Origin: Flavobacterium sp. 1355
GTDB lineage: Bacteria; Bacteroidota; Bacteroidia; Flavobacteriales; Flavobacteriaceae
NCBI RefSeq assembly: GCF_017833415.1
Contig: NZ_JAFICC010000012.1
Span: forward strand, 124,001-188,000
Direction of reading: 5' to 3'
DNA: 64,000 bases
The notes beneath the pieces are model-generated. The model saw nothing but the letters and a program-made list of their open reading frames with translations, was not told the origin of the DNA and did not search any database. Positions 24,391-32,448 of this stretch are shown here, piece after piece; the stretch's first letter is position 1, and every line of letters starts with the position of its first letter. A program made the position numbers and the translations under genes.

Positions 24391-25158
24391 ATGGGCAAAA
24401 TCATTGCGATTGCTAATCAAAAAGGAGGCGTTGGAAAGACTACTACATCTGTAAATCTTGCTGCCTCATTAGGTGTTTTAGAAAAAAAAGTATTACTGAT
24501 CGACGCTGATCCTCAGGCAAATGCTACATCTGGTCTTGGAATCGACGTAGAGTCCGTAGAAATTGGTACCTATCAGATACTTGAACATAGCCACACGCCA
24601 AAAGAAACGGTTGTTAAATGTTCAGCTCCAAATGTTGATGTGATACCAGCTCACATTGACCTTGTTGCCATCGAAATCGAATTGGTTGATAAGGAAAACA
24701 GAGAATACATGCTAAAAAAAGCATTAGAAAGTGTTAAAGACGAGTATGATTATATTATTATCGACTGCGCACCTTCTTTGGGATTATTAACATTAAATGC
24801 TTTGACAGCCGCTGATTCTGTAGTTATTCCTATTCAGTGCGAATATTTTGCACTTGAAGGACTTGGAAAATTATTGAACACGATAAAAAGTATTCAGAAA
24901 ATACACAACCCTGATCTTGATATCGAAGGATTACTACTTACAATGTATGATTCAAGATTACGTTTATCAAATCAGGTTGTAGAAGAAGTTCAAAAACACT
25001 TTAATGATATGGTTTTTGATACCGTAATTCAGCGAAATGTAAAATTGAGTGAAGCACCCAGTTTTGGCGAAAGCATCATTAACTATGACGCAACCAGCAA
25101 AGGAGCAGTTAATTACATTAATTTAGCTCAGGAAATTATAAAGAAAAACAGCAAATAG
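24391..25158 (+). CDS. parA: Chromosome-partitioning ATPase ParA
   Basis: A 255-residue ParA/Soj ATPase that works with ParB to segregate the chromosome origin. The deviant Walker A is KGGVGKTT with the signature Lys at about residue 11; Walker B follows in YIIIDCAPSLGLLTLNAL. The DNA-binding and dimer motifs are of the Soj type (no long N-terminal helix-turn-helix), as in chromosomal ParA. The start is ATG at 24391 and it lies 5 bp before parB. Presence of the pair suggests the origin region may not be far, though no dnaA or parS is in view. Confidence 0.93.
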   Translation: MGKIIAIANQKGGVGKTTTSVNLAASLGVLEKKVLLIDADPQANATSGLGIDVESVEIGTYQILEHSHTPKETVVKCSAPNVDVIPAHIDLVAIEIELVDKENREYMLKKALESVKDEYDYIIIDCAPSLGLLTLNALTAADSVVIPIQCEYFALEGLGKLLNTIKSIQKIHNPDLDIEGLLLTMYDSRLRLSNQVVEEVQKHFNDMVFDTVIQRNVKLSEAPSFGESIINYDATSKGAVNYINLAQEIIKKNSK

Positions 25159-25163
25159 TTTTT

Positions 25164-26066
25164 ATGACAAAAGCAATTAAAAAACAAGCCTTAGGAAGAG
25201 GATTATCAGCATTATTAAAAGATCCGGAAAACGACATTACATCAGTAGAAGACAAAAATGCTGATAAGGTTGTTGGAAATATCATAGAGCTTGAAATAAG
25301 TGCTATCGAAATAAATCCATTTCAGCCAAGAAGCAATTTTAATGAAGAATCATTAAGAGAATTAGCTACTTCTATTAAAGAACTTGGTGTTATTCAACCT
25401 ATTACTGTTCGTAAATTAGAGTTTAACAAATACCAGTTAATTTCAGGAGAACGCCGTCTTCGTGCCTCAACTTTAGTTGGGTTAACGCATGTTCCGGCCT
25501 ATATACGTATTGCTAATGACAATGAATCATTAGTAATGGCGTTAGTTGAAAACATTCAGCGTCACGATTTAGATCCGATAGAAATTGCACTTTCGTACCA
25601 ACGCTTAATTGACGAAATTCAGTTAACACAGGAACAAATGAGCGAAAGAGTTGGAAAAAAACGTTCTACAATTGCCAATTATTTACGCCTTTTAAAATTA
25701 GACCCGATTATCCAAACTGGGATTCGTGATGGTTTTATAAGCATGGGACATGGTAGAGCAATTATCAATATTGAGGATTTAGATATTCAGACAGATATAT
25801 ATCAAAAAATTGTAAGTCAGAACTTATCTGTTCGTGAAACCGAAACATTAGTAAAAAATTATCACGAAAGCTTACAGCCAAAAGCAGAAGGAAAACCTAA
25901 AACAGAATCTTCTTTTGTAGTAGAAGAAATCAAAAAAAGTGCTTTCAATGAGTATTTTGGTGCGAAAGTTGATATAAAAGTGGCTGGCAATGGTAAAGGA
26001 AAAATCACAATTCCTTTTAATTCAGAAGCCGACTTTAATAGAATTATAAAATTAATAAACGGGTAG
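25164..26066 (+). CDS. parB: Chromosome-partitioning protein ParB
   Basis: A 300-residue ParB/Spo0J protein that binds parS sites and spreads as a CTP-dependent clamp. It begins with the Arg/Lys tail KKQALGRGLSALL, contacting ParA; the CTP-binding domain includes NPFQPR and SGERRLRAS; a helix-turn-helix follows with MSERVGKKRSTIANYLRLLKL. The C-terminal part mediates dimerisation. The stop TAG shares one base with the GTG start of the following DUF5683 gene, so translation is coupled. Confidence 0.94.
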   Translation: MTKAIKKQALGRGLSALLKDPENDITSVEDKNADKVVGNIIELEISAIEINPFQPRSNFNEESLRELATSIKELGVIQPITVRKLEFNKYQLISGERRLRASTLVGLTHVPAYIRIANDNESLVMALVENIQRHDLDPIEIALSYQRLIDEIQLTQEQMSERVGKKRSTIANYLRLLKLDPIIQTGIRDGFISMGHGRAIINIEDLDIQTDIYQKIVSQNLSVRETETLVKNYHESLQPKAEGKPKTESSFVVEEIKKSAFNEYFGAKVDIKVAGNGKGKITIPFNSEADFNRIIKLING

Positions 26067-26626
26067 TGAATAAAATTGTCCCCATAAGTTTGTTGTTCTT
26101 TCTTACAGGAACCGTTTCTCTTTTTGCCCAGGCAAAAGAAGACACGGTTTTGGTCGTTAAAGACACTACTAAATTGCAGGAAATAGATCCGCTAACGCCG
26201 GCAAAAGCCGCTTTTTATTCGGCAATTTTACCCGGTTTAGGTCAGGCATACAATAAAAAATACTGGAAAATTCCTTTGGTTTACGGAGCAATTGGTACCA
26301 GCTTATATTTTTATATTGATAATAACAAAAAATACCACGATTACCGTGACGCCTACAAACGAAGATTAGAAGGGTATAACAATGATGAATACCAGTTTTT
26401 GGACGATAGCAGACTTATTGCCGGACAGAAATTCTATCAACGAAACAGAGATTTATCTGCCTTATTTGTCGTTGGCTTTTATGTTTTAAACATTATTGAC
26501 GCCAACGTTGACGCTGCATTGATTCAATTCAATGTGAATGAAAGATTATCGTTACGTCCGGAAATCTATCCAGATGATGTAACTTTCAGGCCAAATGTTG
26601 GACTAACTTTTAATTACCACTTTTAA
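26066..26626 (+). CDS. DUF5683 membrane protein
   Basis: A 186-residue exported or membrane protein with a signal segment ending TVSLFAQ. The family core KAAFYSAILPGLGQAYNKKYWKIPLVYGAIG is followed by two hydrophobic segments. It starts with GTG, sharing the last base of the parB stop. In Bacteroidota DUF5683 genes commonly sit between parB and dapB, as here; the function is unknown. Proteins of this type are predicted to lie in the cell envelope. Confidence 0.88.
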   Translation: MNKIVPISLLFFLTGTVSLFAQAKEDTVLVVKDTTKLQEIDPLTPAKAAFYSAILPGLGQAYNKKYWKIPLVYGAIGTSLYFYIDNNKKYHDYRDAYKRRLEGYNNDEYQFLDDSRLIAGQKFYQRNRDLSALFVVGFYVLNIIDANVDAALIQFNVNERLSLRPEIYPDDVTFRPNVGLTFNYHF

Positions 26627-26666
26627 TAGATACAATTTCTATTTAAAAATCAAAAAATAACATATA

Positions 26667-27368
26667 ATGAAAATTGCGCTTTTAGGATACGGGAAAATGG
26701 GCAAAGTAATTGAACGAATTGCTTTGGAAAGAGGTCATGAAATTGTTTTAAAGAAAGACGAACACAATACATACGATGGTCTTTCAGATGCAGACGTTTC
26801 TATCGATTTCAGCGTACCAACAGCTGCTGTAGCTAATATTTCTGCAAGTTTTAATGCTGGCGTACCTGTTGTTTCCGGTACCACTGGCTGGCTGGAACAT
26901 TATGACGAAATGATTGCGCTTTGCAACGACAAAAAAGGAGGTTTTATCTCTAGCTCAAACTTTAGCTTAGGAGTAAATATTTTCTTTGGACTTAATGAAT
27001 ATTTAGCTAAAATAATGGCTCCGTTTAACTCTTACAAAGTTACAATGGAAGAAATTCATCATACCCAAAAATTAGATGCTCCAAGCGGCACTGCAATCTC
27101 TTTGGCAAAAGGAGTAATTGAAAACAGCAAATATTCAAACTGGACAATGGAGCAGCCAAATGAAAATGAAATTCATATTGAAGCCAAAAGAATTGGTGAT
27201 GTTCCCGGAACACATACTGTAACTTATGATTCTATTGTTGACAATATAGAAATCAAACATACTGCTCACAATCGCGAAGGTTTTGCTTTGGGAGCTGTTA
27301 TTGCTGCAGAATGGCTGGCTGGAAAACAAGGTGTTTTCAGCATGAAGGATGTACTAAACTTACAATAA
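26667..27368 (+). CDS. dapB: 4-hydroxy-tetrahydrodipicolinate reductase
   Basis: This 233-residue enzyme reduces the product of DapA with NAD(P)H in the lysine and diaminopimelate pathway, supplying peptidoglycan. N-terminal nucleotide-binding motif is LLGYGKMGKVI; the catalytic and substrate site HHTQKLDAPSGTA is clear, and NFSLGVNIFF follows the family. The length is at the short end but normal for Bacteroidota. It lies 40 bp after DUF5683 and before lepB. Confidence 0.93.
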   Translation: MKIALLGYGKMGKVIERIALERGHEIVLKKDEHNTYDGLSDADVSIDFSVPTAAVANISASFNAGVPVVSGTTGWLEHYDEMIALCNDKKGGFISSSNFSLGVNIFFGLNEYLAKIMAPFNSYKVTMEEIHHTQKLDAPSGTAISLAKGVIENSKYSNWTMEQPNENEIHIEAKRIGDVPGTHTVTYDSIVDNIEIKHTAHNREGFALGAVIAAEWLAGKQGVFSMKDVLNLQ

Positions 27369-27425
27369 CTGATAAAATCACAAGCTATATTACTAAGCTG
27401 AGGTTTTAAACTTAAATAAAATACT

Positions 27426-28979
27426 ATGACATTATATCTTTGGTTTGTTTTTTTCTTAGGTGTACAAATTGTTCATTTTTTAGGAACATGGAAATTGTAT
27501 CAGGCAGCCGGACGAAAAAGCTGGGAAGCTGCAATTCCTGTTTATAATTCAATTGTTTTAATGAAAATTATTAACCGCCCTACCTGGTGGACTATATTAC
27601 TTTTCATTCCGATCATTAACCTGATTATGTTTCCGGTTGTTTGGGTAGAGACTTTAAGAACTTTTGGCAAAAATTCTACTTTAGATACGCTTTTGGGAAT
27701 TTTTACTTTAGGCTTTTATATCTATTATATAAACTACACTCAGAAATTAGAATATCACACAAACAGAAAATTACTTTCAGAAAATAAAGCTGCAGACACA
27801 ATAAGCTCATTACTTTTTGCCATTATAGTAGCAACATTGGTGCATACTTATGTAGTACAGCCATATACAATTCCGACTTCTTCATTAGAAAAATCATTAT
27901 TAATTGGCGATTTCCTTTTTGTAAGCAAAGTTAACTACGGCCCCCGAGTTCCTATGACAACTGTAGCGTTACCAATGGTTCATGATTCGATTCCATTTGT
28001 AAAACAAAGATCATATCTTAAATGGCCACAACTACCATATTTTAGATTACCGGCATTCGAAAAAATAAAGAGAACTGATATTGTTGTCTTCAACTGGCCT
28101 GTAGATACGGTACACTATTTTTACGAACCAAAAGGAAGACCTGGTGTTATAAAACCTATAGACAAGAAATCAAATTATGTAAAAAGATGTGTTGGTATTC
28201 CCGGGGATAGTTTATCTGTTAGAGATGGCTATGTTTTCATTAACGGAAAAAAATTAGTTTTACCTGAAAGAGCAAAACCTCAATATTCGTATTCTGTTGC
28301 TTTGGACGGAAAAACACCTATTGATTTTGAATCTCTGATAAAAGAGTTAGACATTACTGACGGAGCCGGATTTAAAAGCGAAAAAAGAGATACACTTTAC
28401 TTTAGAGCTCTAACAGAAGCCAGCGCAGAACGTTTAAAAAACACACCTGGTATTACTGCTGTAAAAAGAGAGATTGACAGAAGAGATGACAATGCCATAT
28501 TCCCTCACATAAACAAATGGAGCCAGGATAATATGGGGCCTATTTATATTCCGGAGGCAGGAAAAACTGTTGCCCTAAACAATGTATCGCTACCTTTCTA
28601 TAAAGAAATTATAACGAATTACGAAGGCAACACTTTGCAAATTGATGGTTCTCACTATTTAATAAACGGAAAACCGGCTACAACTTACACCTTCAAGCAA
28701 AACTATTACTGGATGATGGGAGATAACCGTCATAACTCTGAGGATAGTCGTTATTGGGGTTATGTTCCTGAAAACCATATTGTAGGAAAACCAGTTTTTA
28801 TTTGGCTTAGTTGGGACACAAACGGAAAAGGCATCAACAAAATTCGTTGGAGCAGAGTTTTTACTACTGTTGACGGCGAAGGCCAACCTCAATCGTATTT
28901 TAAATATTTCTTAATTGTATTGGCACTTTATTTTGTTGGAGAATACTTTTGGAGAAAAAGAAAAGAAAATAAAGCATAA
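27426..28979 (+). CDS. lepB: Signal peptidase I (long Bacteroidota form)
   Basis: A 517-residue membrane protease that removes signal peptides. Residues 1-115 carry extra transmembrane helices and the motif WVETLRTFGKNSTLDTLLG, a DUF5684-like domain. After another membrane segment comes the catalytic serine in PTSSLEKSL (Ser153) and the general base Lys253 in NYVKRCVGIPGD. About 200 residues are inserted between box D and the box E region MMGDNRHNSEDSRYWGYVP. The protein is much longer than the 324-residue E. coli enzyme. A C-terminal membrane helix is present. It shares the row with dapB and WbqC. Confidence 0.92.
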   Translation: MTLYLWFVFFLGVQIVHFLGTWKLYQAAGRKSWEAAIPVYNSIVLMKIINRPTWWTILLFIPIINLIMFPVVWVETLRTFGKNSTLDTLLGIFTLGFYIYYINYTQKLEYHTNRKLLSENKAADTISSLLFAIIVATLVHTYVVQPYTIPTSSLEKSLLIGDFLFVSKVNYGPRVPMTTVALPMVHDSIPFVKQRSYLKWPQLPYFRLPAFEKIKRTDIVVFNWPVDTVHYFYEPKGRPGVIKPIDKKSNYVKRCVGIPGDSLSVRDGYVFINGKKLVLPERAKPQYSYSVALDGKTPIDFESLIKELDITDGAGFKSEKRDTLYFRALTEASAERLKNTPGITAVKREIDRRDDNAIFPHINKWSQDNMGPIYIPEAGKTVALNNVSLPFYKEIITNYEGNTLQIDGSHYLINGKPATTYTFKQNYYWMMGDNRHNSEDSRYWGYVPENHIVGKPVFIWLSWDTNGKGINKIRWSRVFTTVDGEGQPQSYFKYFLIVLALYFVGEYFWRKRKENKA

Positions 28980-28997
28980 TAAAATAATGTTATTTTT

Positions 28998-29050
28998 GTT
29001 TCAGGTTTCAAGTTTCAAGTTTATAAGACCTGAAACTTGAAACCTGAAAC
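28998..29050. repeat. 20-bp perfect inverted repeat between lepB and WbqC gene
   Basis: The arms 28998-29017 and 29031-29050 are exact reverse complements, with a 13-nt spacer. The arm sequence is itself a variant of GTTTCAGGTTTCAAGTTT; single-arm copies lie at 22695-22716 and 53292-53313. No T-run directly follows, so it is less like a simple terminator and more like a dispersed palindromic element. Confidence 0.75.
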
Positions 29051-29070
29051 TTTTAAACAAAAAACAGATC

Positions 29071-29685
29071 ATGAATTCCTTGTTACTTCCTACCTATTTT
29101 CCGTCAATAAGCCACTTTGCAGTAATGGCACAATCTGAAAATATTATTTTTGAAATGGAAGATAATTTTCAGAAACAGACGAACAGAAACCGCACATACA
29201 TTTATAGTCCAAACGGAATTCAGTTATTAAATATTCCGGTTAAACACTCAAAATCAGCACATCAAAAAACCAAAGATGTTTTGATAGAAAATGAATTTGA
29301 CTGGCAAAAGCAACACTTTAAATCATTAGAAGCAGCGTACAGAAGCTCTCCTTTTTTTGAATTTTTTGAAGATGATATTTTACCTGTTTTCGAAAAAAAA
29401 CATACTTTTTTAATGGATTTAAATTTTGAAGTTTTAGACATTGTTACAAAATGCCTTAGAATGAAATTTGAATTTGGAAAAACTACTGAATATTTTCACG
29501 AAGTGGAAAATATTAAAGATTTCAGATATTTGGCAAACGGAAAAAAAGACTCCAATTCATTCGGGAAATATCCTCAGGTTTTTGATGACAAACATGGTTT
29601 TATAAATAATCTGAGTGTATTAGATTTACTTTTTAATGAAGGTAAATTTGCTATGGAATATTTAAAAACACAGAAAGTGTTATAA
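29071..29685 (+). CDS. WbqC-family protein
   Basis: A 204-residue protein with the WbqC N-terminus LLPTYFPSISHFAVMAQ, then NRTYIYSPNGIQLLNIPVKH and SLEAAYRSSPFFEFFEDDI, all hallmarks of the family. WbqC-like proteins occur near lipopolysaccharide and glycan genes elsewhere, but a firm biochemical role is not established. In Flavobacteria the gene follows lepB as here. It starts with ATG, just past the palindromic repeat. Confidence 0.88.
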   Translation: MNSLLLPTYFPSISHFAVMAQSENIIFEMEDNFQKQTNRNRTYIYSPNGIQLLNIPVKHSKSAHQKTKDVLIENEFDWQKQHFKSLEAAYRSSPFFEFFEDDILPVFEKKHTFLMDLNFEVLDIVTKCLRMKFEFGKTTEYFHEVENIKDFRYLANGKKDSNSFGKYPQVFDDKHGFINNLSVLDLLFNEGKFAMEYLKTQKVL

Positions 29686-29730
29686 TTTTTTTGGAATTTG
29701 GGGAATTTTAAAAATTGAATTTTCTAATAT

Positions 29731-30777
29731 TTATTCCATTGAAAGTCTTGCCATAATTGGATAATGATCTGAATTCTCAAAATCAGGGAAACTTTCAAAG
29801 TTTTTGACTTTCATTTTACTGTCTGAAAATATATAATCAATCCTTGCAGGGTAATAACGAAACTTATAAGTAGCACCAAAGCCTTCTCCGGCTTCTTCAA
29901 AAGCATCTTTTAATTTTCCTTTAATATTTCTGTAAACATATGAAAACGGGCTGTTATTCATATCCCCACAAATAATTATAGGATTTTTGCATTGCTTAAT
30001 ATTTTCTTTGAATTTTTCGGCCTGTTCCTGCTGTTGTCGGAACGCTTTACTGATTCTTTTGTAAATAGCCTGAGATTTCTGCTGATTTACATTATCAATA
30101 TCATGCGAGATTTCGTCTACATCCGGAGAAATTTTAATAGACTGCAAGTGCATATTATAAACTCGTATAACATCTTTACCACGCTTTATATCTGCATAAA
30201 TCACATTATTACTTGAGTTGGGAAATACAATATTACCTTCATACAGTATCGGGAATTTTGAGAAAATAGCCTGCCCTGTTTTTATCTGATTTCCGTCAAT
30301 GAATATATAGCGGTGCGGATATACTTTTAAATCAATATGAGCAGAATTTGAATATTCCTGAATACATAAAATATCAGGGTCTTTTTCATCTATAAAAGCT
30401 TTTATATTAGATGGGATATCATCACGATCCAGCCATTTAAAAACATTAAAAAGGCGAACATTATAACTCATTACCGAGAAATCTTTTTCGTCCTCTACAT
30501 ATTCTTTTGCAGAAAATTTGTAAAACTTACTTATGAAAGTAATTCCGGTCAACAGTACCAAACCAGACAATATAAGACGTTTTTTAAACTGAATTGCCCA
30601 ATAAATAAAGAACAATCCATTCATCACAAAAAATGCCGGCATAAAAAGCGTTAGCACCGACAAAAGTGGAAAACTTTTGGGTGCCAGAAAGGGTAAAATA
30701 TAAATACTAAAAGTTACTACAGTCAGTACTATATTCAAAAAGAACATAATTTTATTAAACCAAGACAGGTTTTGCAT
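29731..30777 (-). CDS. Membrane-anchored endonuclease/exonuclease/phosphatase family protein
   Basis: A 348-residue protein. Three hydrophobic segments at about 10-90 anchor it in the inner membrane. The remainder is an EEP fold: FSVMSYNVRLFN, CIQEYSN (metal-binding Glu), VYNMHLQS, ICGDMNNSP (Asp and Asn), and the terminal SDHYPIMARL with catalytic His. The substrate could be nucleic acid, phosphoinositide-like lipid or another phosphodiester; sequence does not decide. It is last in a minus-strand series with two rhomboids and mutL. Confidence 0.87.
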   Translation of the reverse strand: MQNLSWFNKIMFFLNIVLTVVTFSIYILPFLAPKSFPLLSVLTLFMPAFFVMNGLFFIYWAIQFKKRLILSGLVLLTGITFISKFYKFSAKEYVEDEKDFSVMSYNVRLFNVFKWLDRDDIPSNIKAFIDEKDPDILCIQEYSNSAHIDLKVYPHRYIFIDGNQIKTGQAIFSKFPILYEGNIVFPNSSNNVIYADIKRGKDVIRVYNMHLQSIKISPDVDEISHDIDNVNQQKSQAIYKRISKAFRQQQEQAEKFKENIKQCKNPIIICGDMNNSPFSYVYRNIKGKLKDAFEEAGEGFGATYKFRYYPARIDYIFSDSKMKVKNFESFPDFENSDHYPIMARLSME

Positions 30778-30798
30778 GTTTTTTCTTTATTACAAGGA

Positions 30799-31656
30799 TT
30801 ATTTTCCTGCTTTAAATAAAAATTCTTTTTCTTCTTTGGTCAAACAATCATAGCCGGACTGGCTGATTTTATCCAAAATTTCATCAATCTGTTGTTGCGT
30901 TTTATCTTTTGTAACAATTCTTGATGTTGGTTTTTCTGTAGGTCTATAATTCTTGTGAACTGTTTTGAAGGGGGTTGTAGGCGATTTCCTGAACAAATTG
31001 GCAAAAAAATCAATTGTTTTGGAAACCACGATACTCAAATCAGTCCCATTTTGAAGCAATTTAATAAAAATAAATCCAAATACAGCACCCGCAAGATGCG
31101 AAATGTGTCCGCCCATATTACCAAGACGAAACTGCATTAAATCTAAAACTAAAATTACTGCTGTAATATGCCATAATTTGACGTTTCCGACAAGTAACAA
31201 ACGAACATTCATCAGTGGCTGATAAGTTGTCGTGGCCACCAAAATCGCCATAATTGCAGCTGATGCACCAACTATTGATGCACTGTAATTTAAAAAATAA
31301 TAACTCAGGACAAAAATTATACCTGAAAAAATAGCACTCAGAATATACAATCCTAAGTATTGCTTTTGAGTAAAAAAAGTTAGAAACAATGAGCTCGCAA
31401 AATTTAAAACCAGCATATTAAACAACAGATGCAAAAATCCGTCGTGAAAAAATGCGTAGGTCAAAAAAGTCCATGGCTTAAATAAAAAAACTTCAGGATC
31501 TGATGATAAAGCCAGCCAGTTCGGAAAAATAAATTGTCCTATTGAAAATTCGTAAAATACGAACGAAATCAGAAAACACGCAATGTTCCAGTAAATAACA
31601 CGCATTGCGACACCGCCTAATTTATATTGTAGTTTTAAATCATCAAGAATATTCAT
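30799..31656 (-). CDS. Rhomboid-family intramembrane protease, copy 1
   Basis: About 285 residues with six hydrophobic segments. The catalytic Ser lies in VGASAAIMAIL and the His in NMGGHISHLAGAVFGF, with FFHDGFLHLLFNM as the H-x-x-x-x-x-x-x-N loop. A soluble C-terminal tail of about 80 residues carries polar sequence ending LTKEEKEFLFKAGK. I place the start at ATG 31656; a TTG at 31683 would add nine residues. It is 42 bp after the second rhomboid gene. The substrate is unknown. Confidence 0.88.
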   Translation of the reverse strand: MNILDDLKLQYKLGGVAMRVIYWNIACFLISFVFYEFSIGQFIFPNWLALSSDPEVFLFKPWTFLTYAFFHDGFLHLLFNMLVLNFASSLFLTFFTQKQYLGLYILSAIFSGIIFVLSYYFLNYSASIVGASAAIMAILVATTTYQPLMNVRLLLVGNVKLWHITAVILVLDLMQFRLGNMGGHISHLAGAVFGFIFIKLLQNGTDLSIVVSKTIDFFANLFRKSPTTPFKTVHKNYRPTEKPTSRIVTKDKTQQQIDEILDKISQSGYDCLTKEEKEFLFKAGK

Positions 31657-31698
31657 AAAAGCTTCTTTAGGTTTATTTTTCAATAATAAAGTTAAAAA

Positions 31699-32448
31699 TT
31701 AATTCCAACGATTTTTATTAAACTGATTTTTTTTCCAATATAACATCATTAAAAAACCTGTAAGCGCTCCTCCGATGTGGGCAAAATGTGCAATTCCGGT
31801 TCCGCTGCTTCCAAATATTGAGCCTCCTTTAAACCCAAGAAATAAATCAACTGCTAAAATTCCCGGAACAAAATATTTGGCTTTAATTGGCACTGGAATA
31901 AACATTAAGGCTAACTCTGCATTTGGAAACATAAAAGCAAAAGCTGTCAACAAACCATAAATAGCGCCCGAAGCACCAACTACGGTTCCTATATAAGCAC
32001 TAGTAAAACCATTAAATTGTGAAACTGTGACCAAATCCTGCCATCTTGTATCAATTTTACCTTCACTTAAAAGCTTTATAATATCAGCTTTTTGATATCC
32101 GTTTGCAATTAAAACGTTCATTGTATCCTGAAAAGAGTAATAATTTACAGCCGTATGCAATAATGCAGATCCCAATCCGCAGGAAATATAAAAAAATAAA
32201 AATTTCTTACCTCCCCAAAAATGCTCCAGAGCTGAACCAAAAGAAACCATTGCAATCATATTAAAAGCTATGTGCATAATTCCTCCATGCATAAACATGT
32301 GAGTTATTGGCTGCCAAACTCTAAAATTTGGGCTTTCTGGAAAAAACATAGCCAGGTAATCATAAGAAACTGGAACCAACTGAGAGCCAATAAAAAATAT
32401 AATATTGATTATTAATAATTGTTTTACTACGGGAGTCATATTCATCAT
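31699..32448 (-). CDS. Rhomboid-family intramembrane protease, copy 2
   Basis: A 249-residue rhomboid with six hydrophobic segments, MFMHGGIMHIAFNM loop, catalytic Ser in VGASGAIYG and His in HFAHIGGALTGF. Between membrane helices about 40 residues are inserted (MNVLIANGYQKADIIKLLSEG and on). The start overlaps the end of mutL by a few bases, so translation is coupled. The two rhomboids are clearly different and not a recent duplication. Both belong to the conserved mutL-linked row of Flavobacteria. Confidence 0.9.
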   Translation of the reverse strand: MMNMTPVVKQLLIINIIFFIGSQLVPVSYDYLAMFFPESPNFRVWQPITHMFMHGGIMHIAFNMIAMVSFGSALEHFWGGKKFLFFYISCGLGSALLHTAVNYYSFQDTMNVLIANGYQKADIIKLLSEGKIDTRWQDLVTVSQFNGFTSAYIGTVVGASGAIYGLLTAFAFMFPNAELALMFIPVPIKAKYFVPGILAVDLFLGFKGGSIFGSSGTGIAHFAHIGGALTGFLMMLYWKKNQFNKNRWN

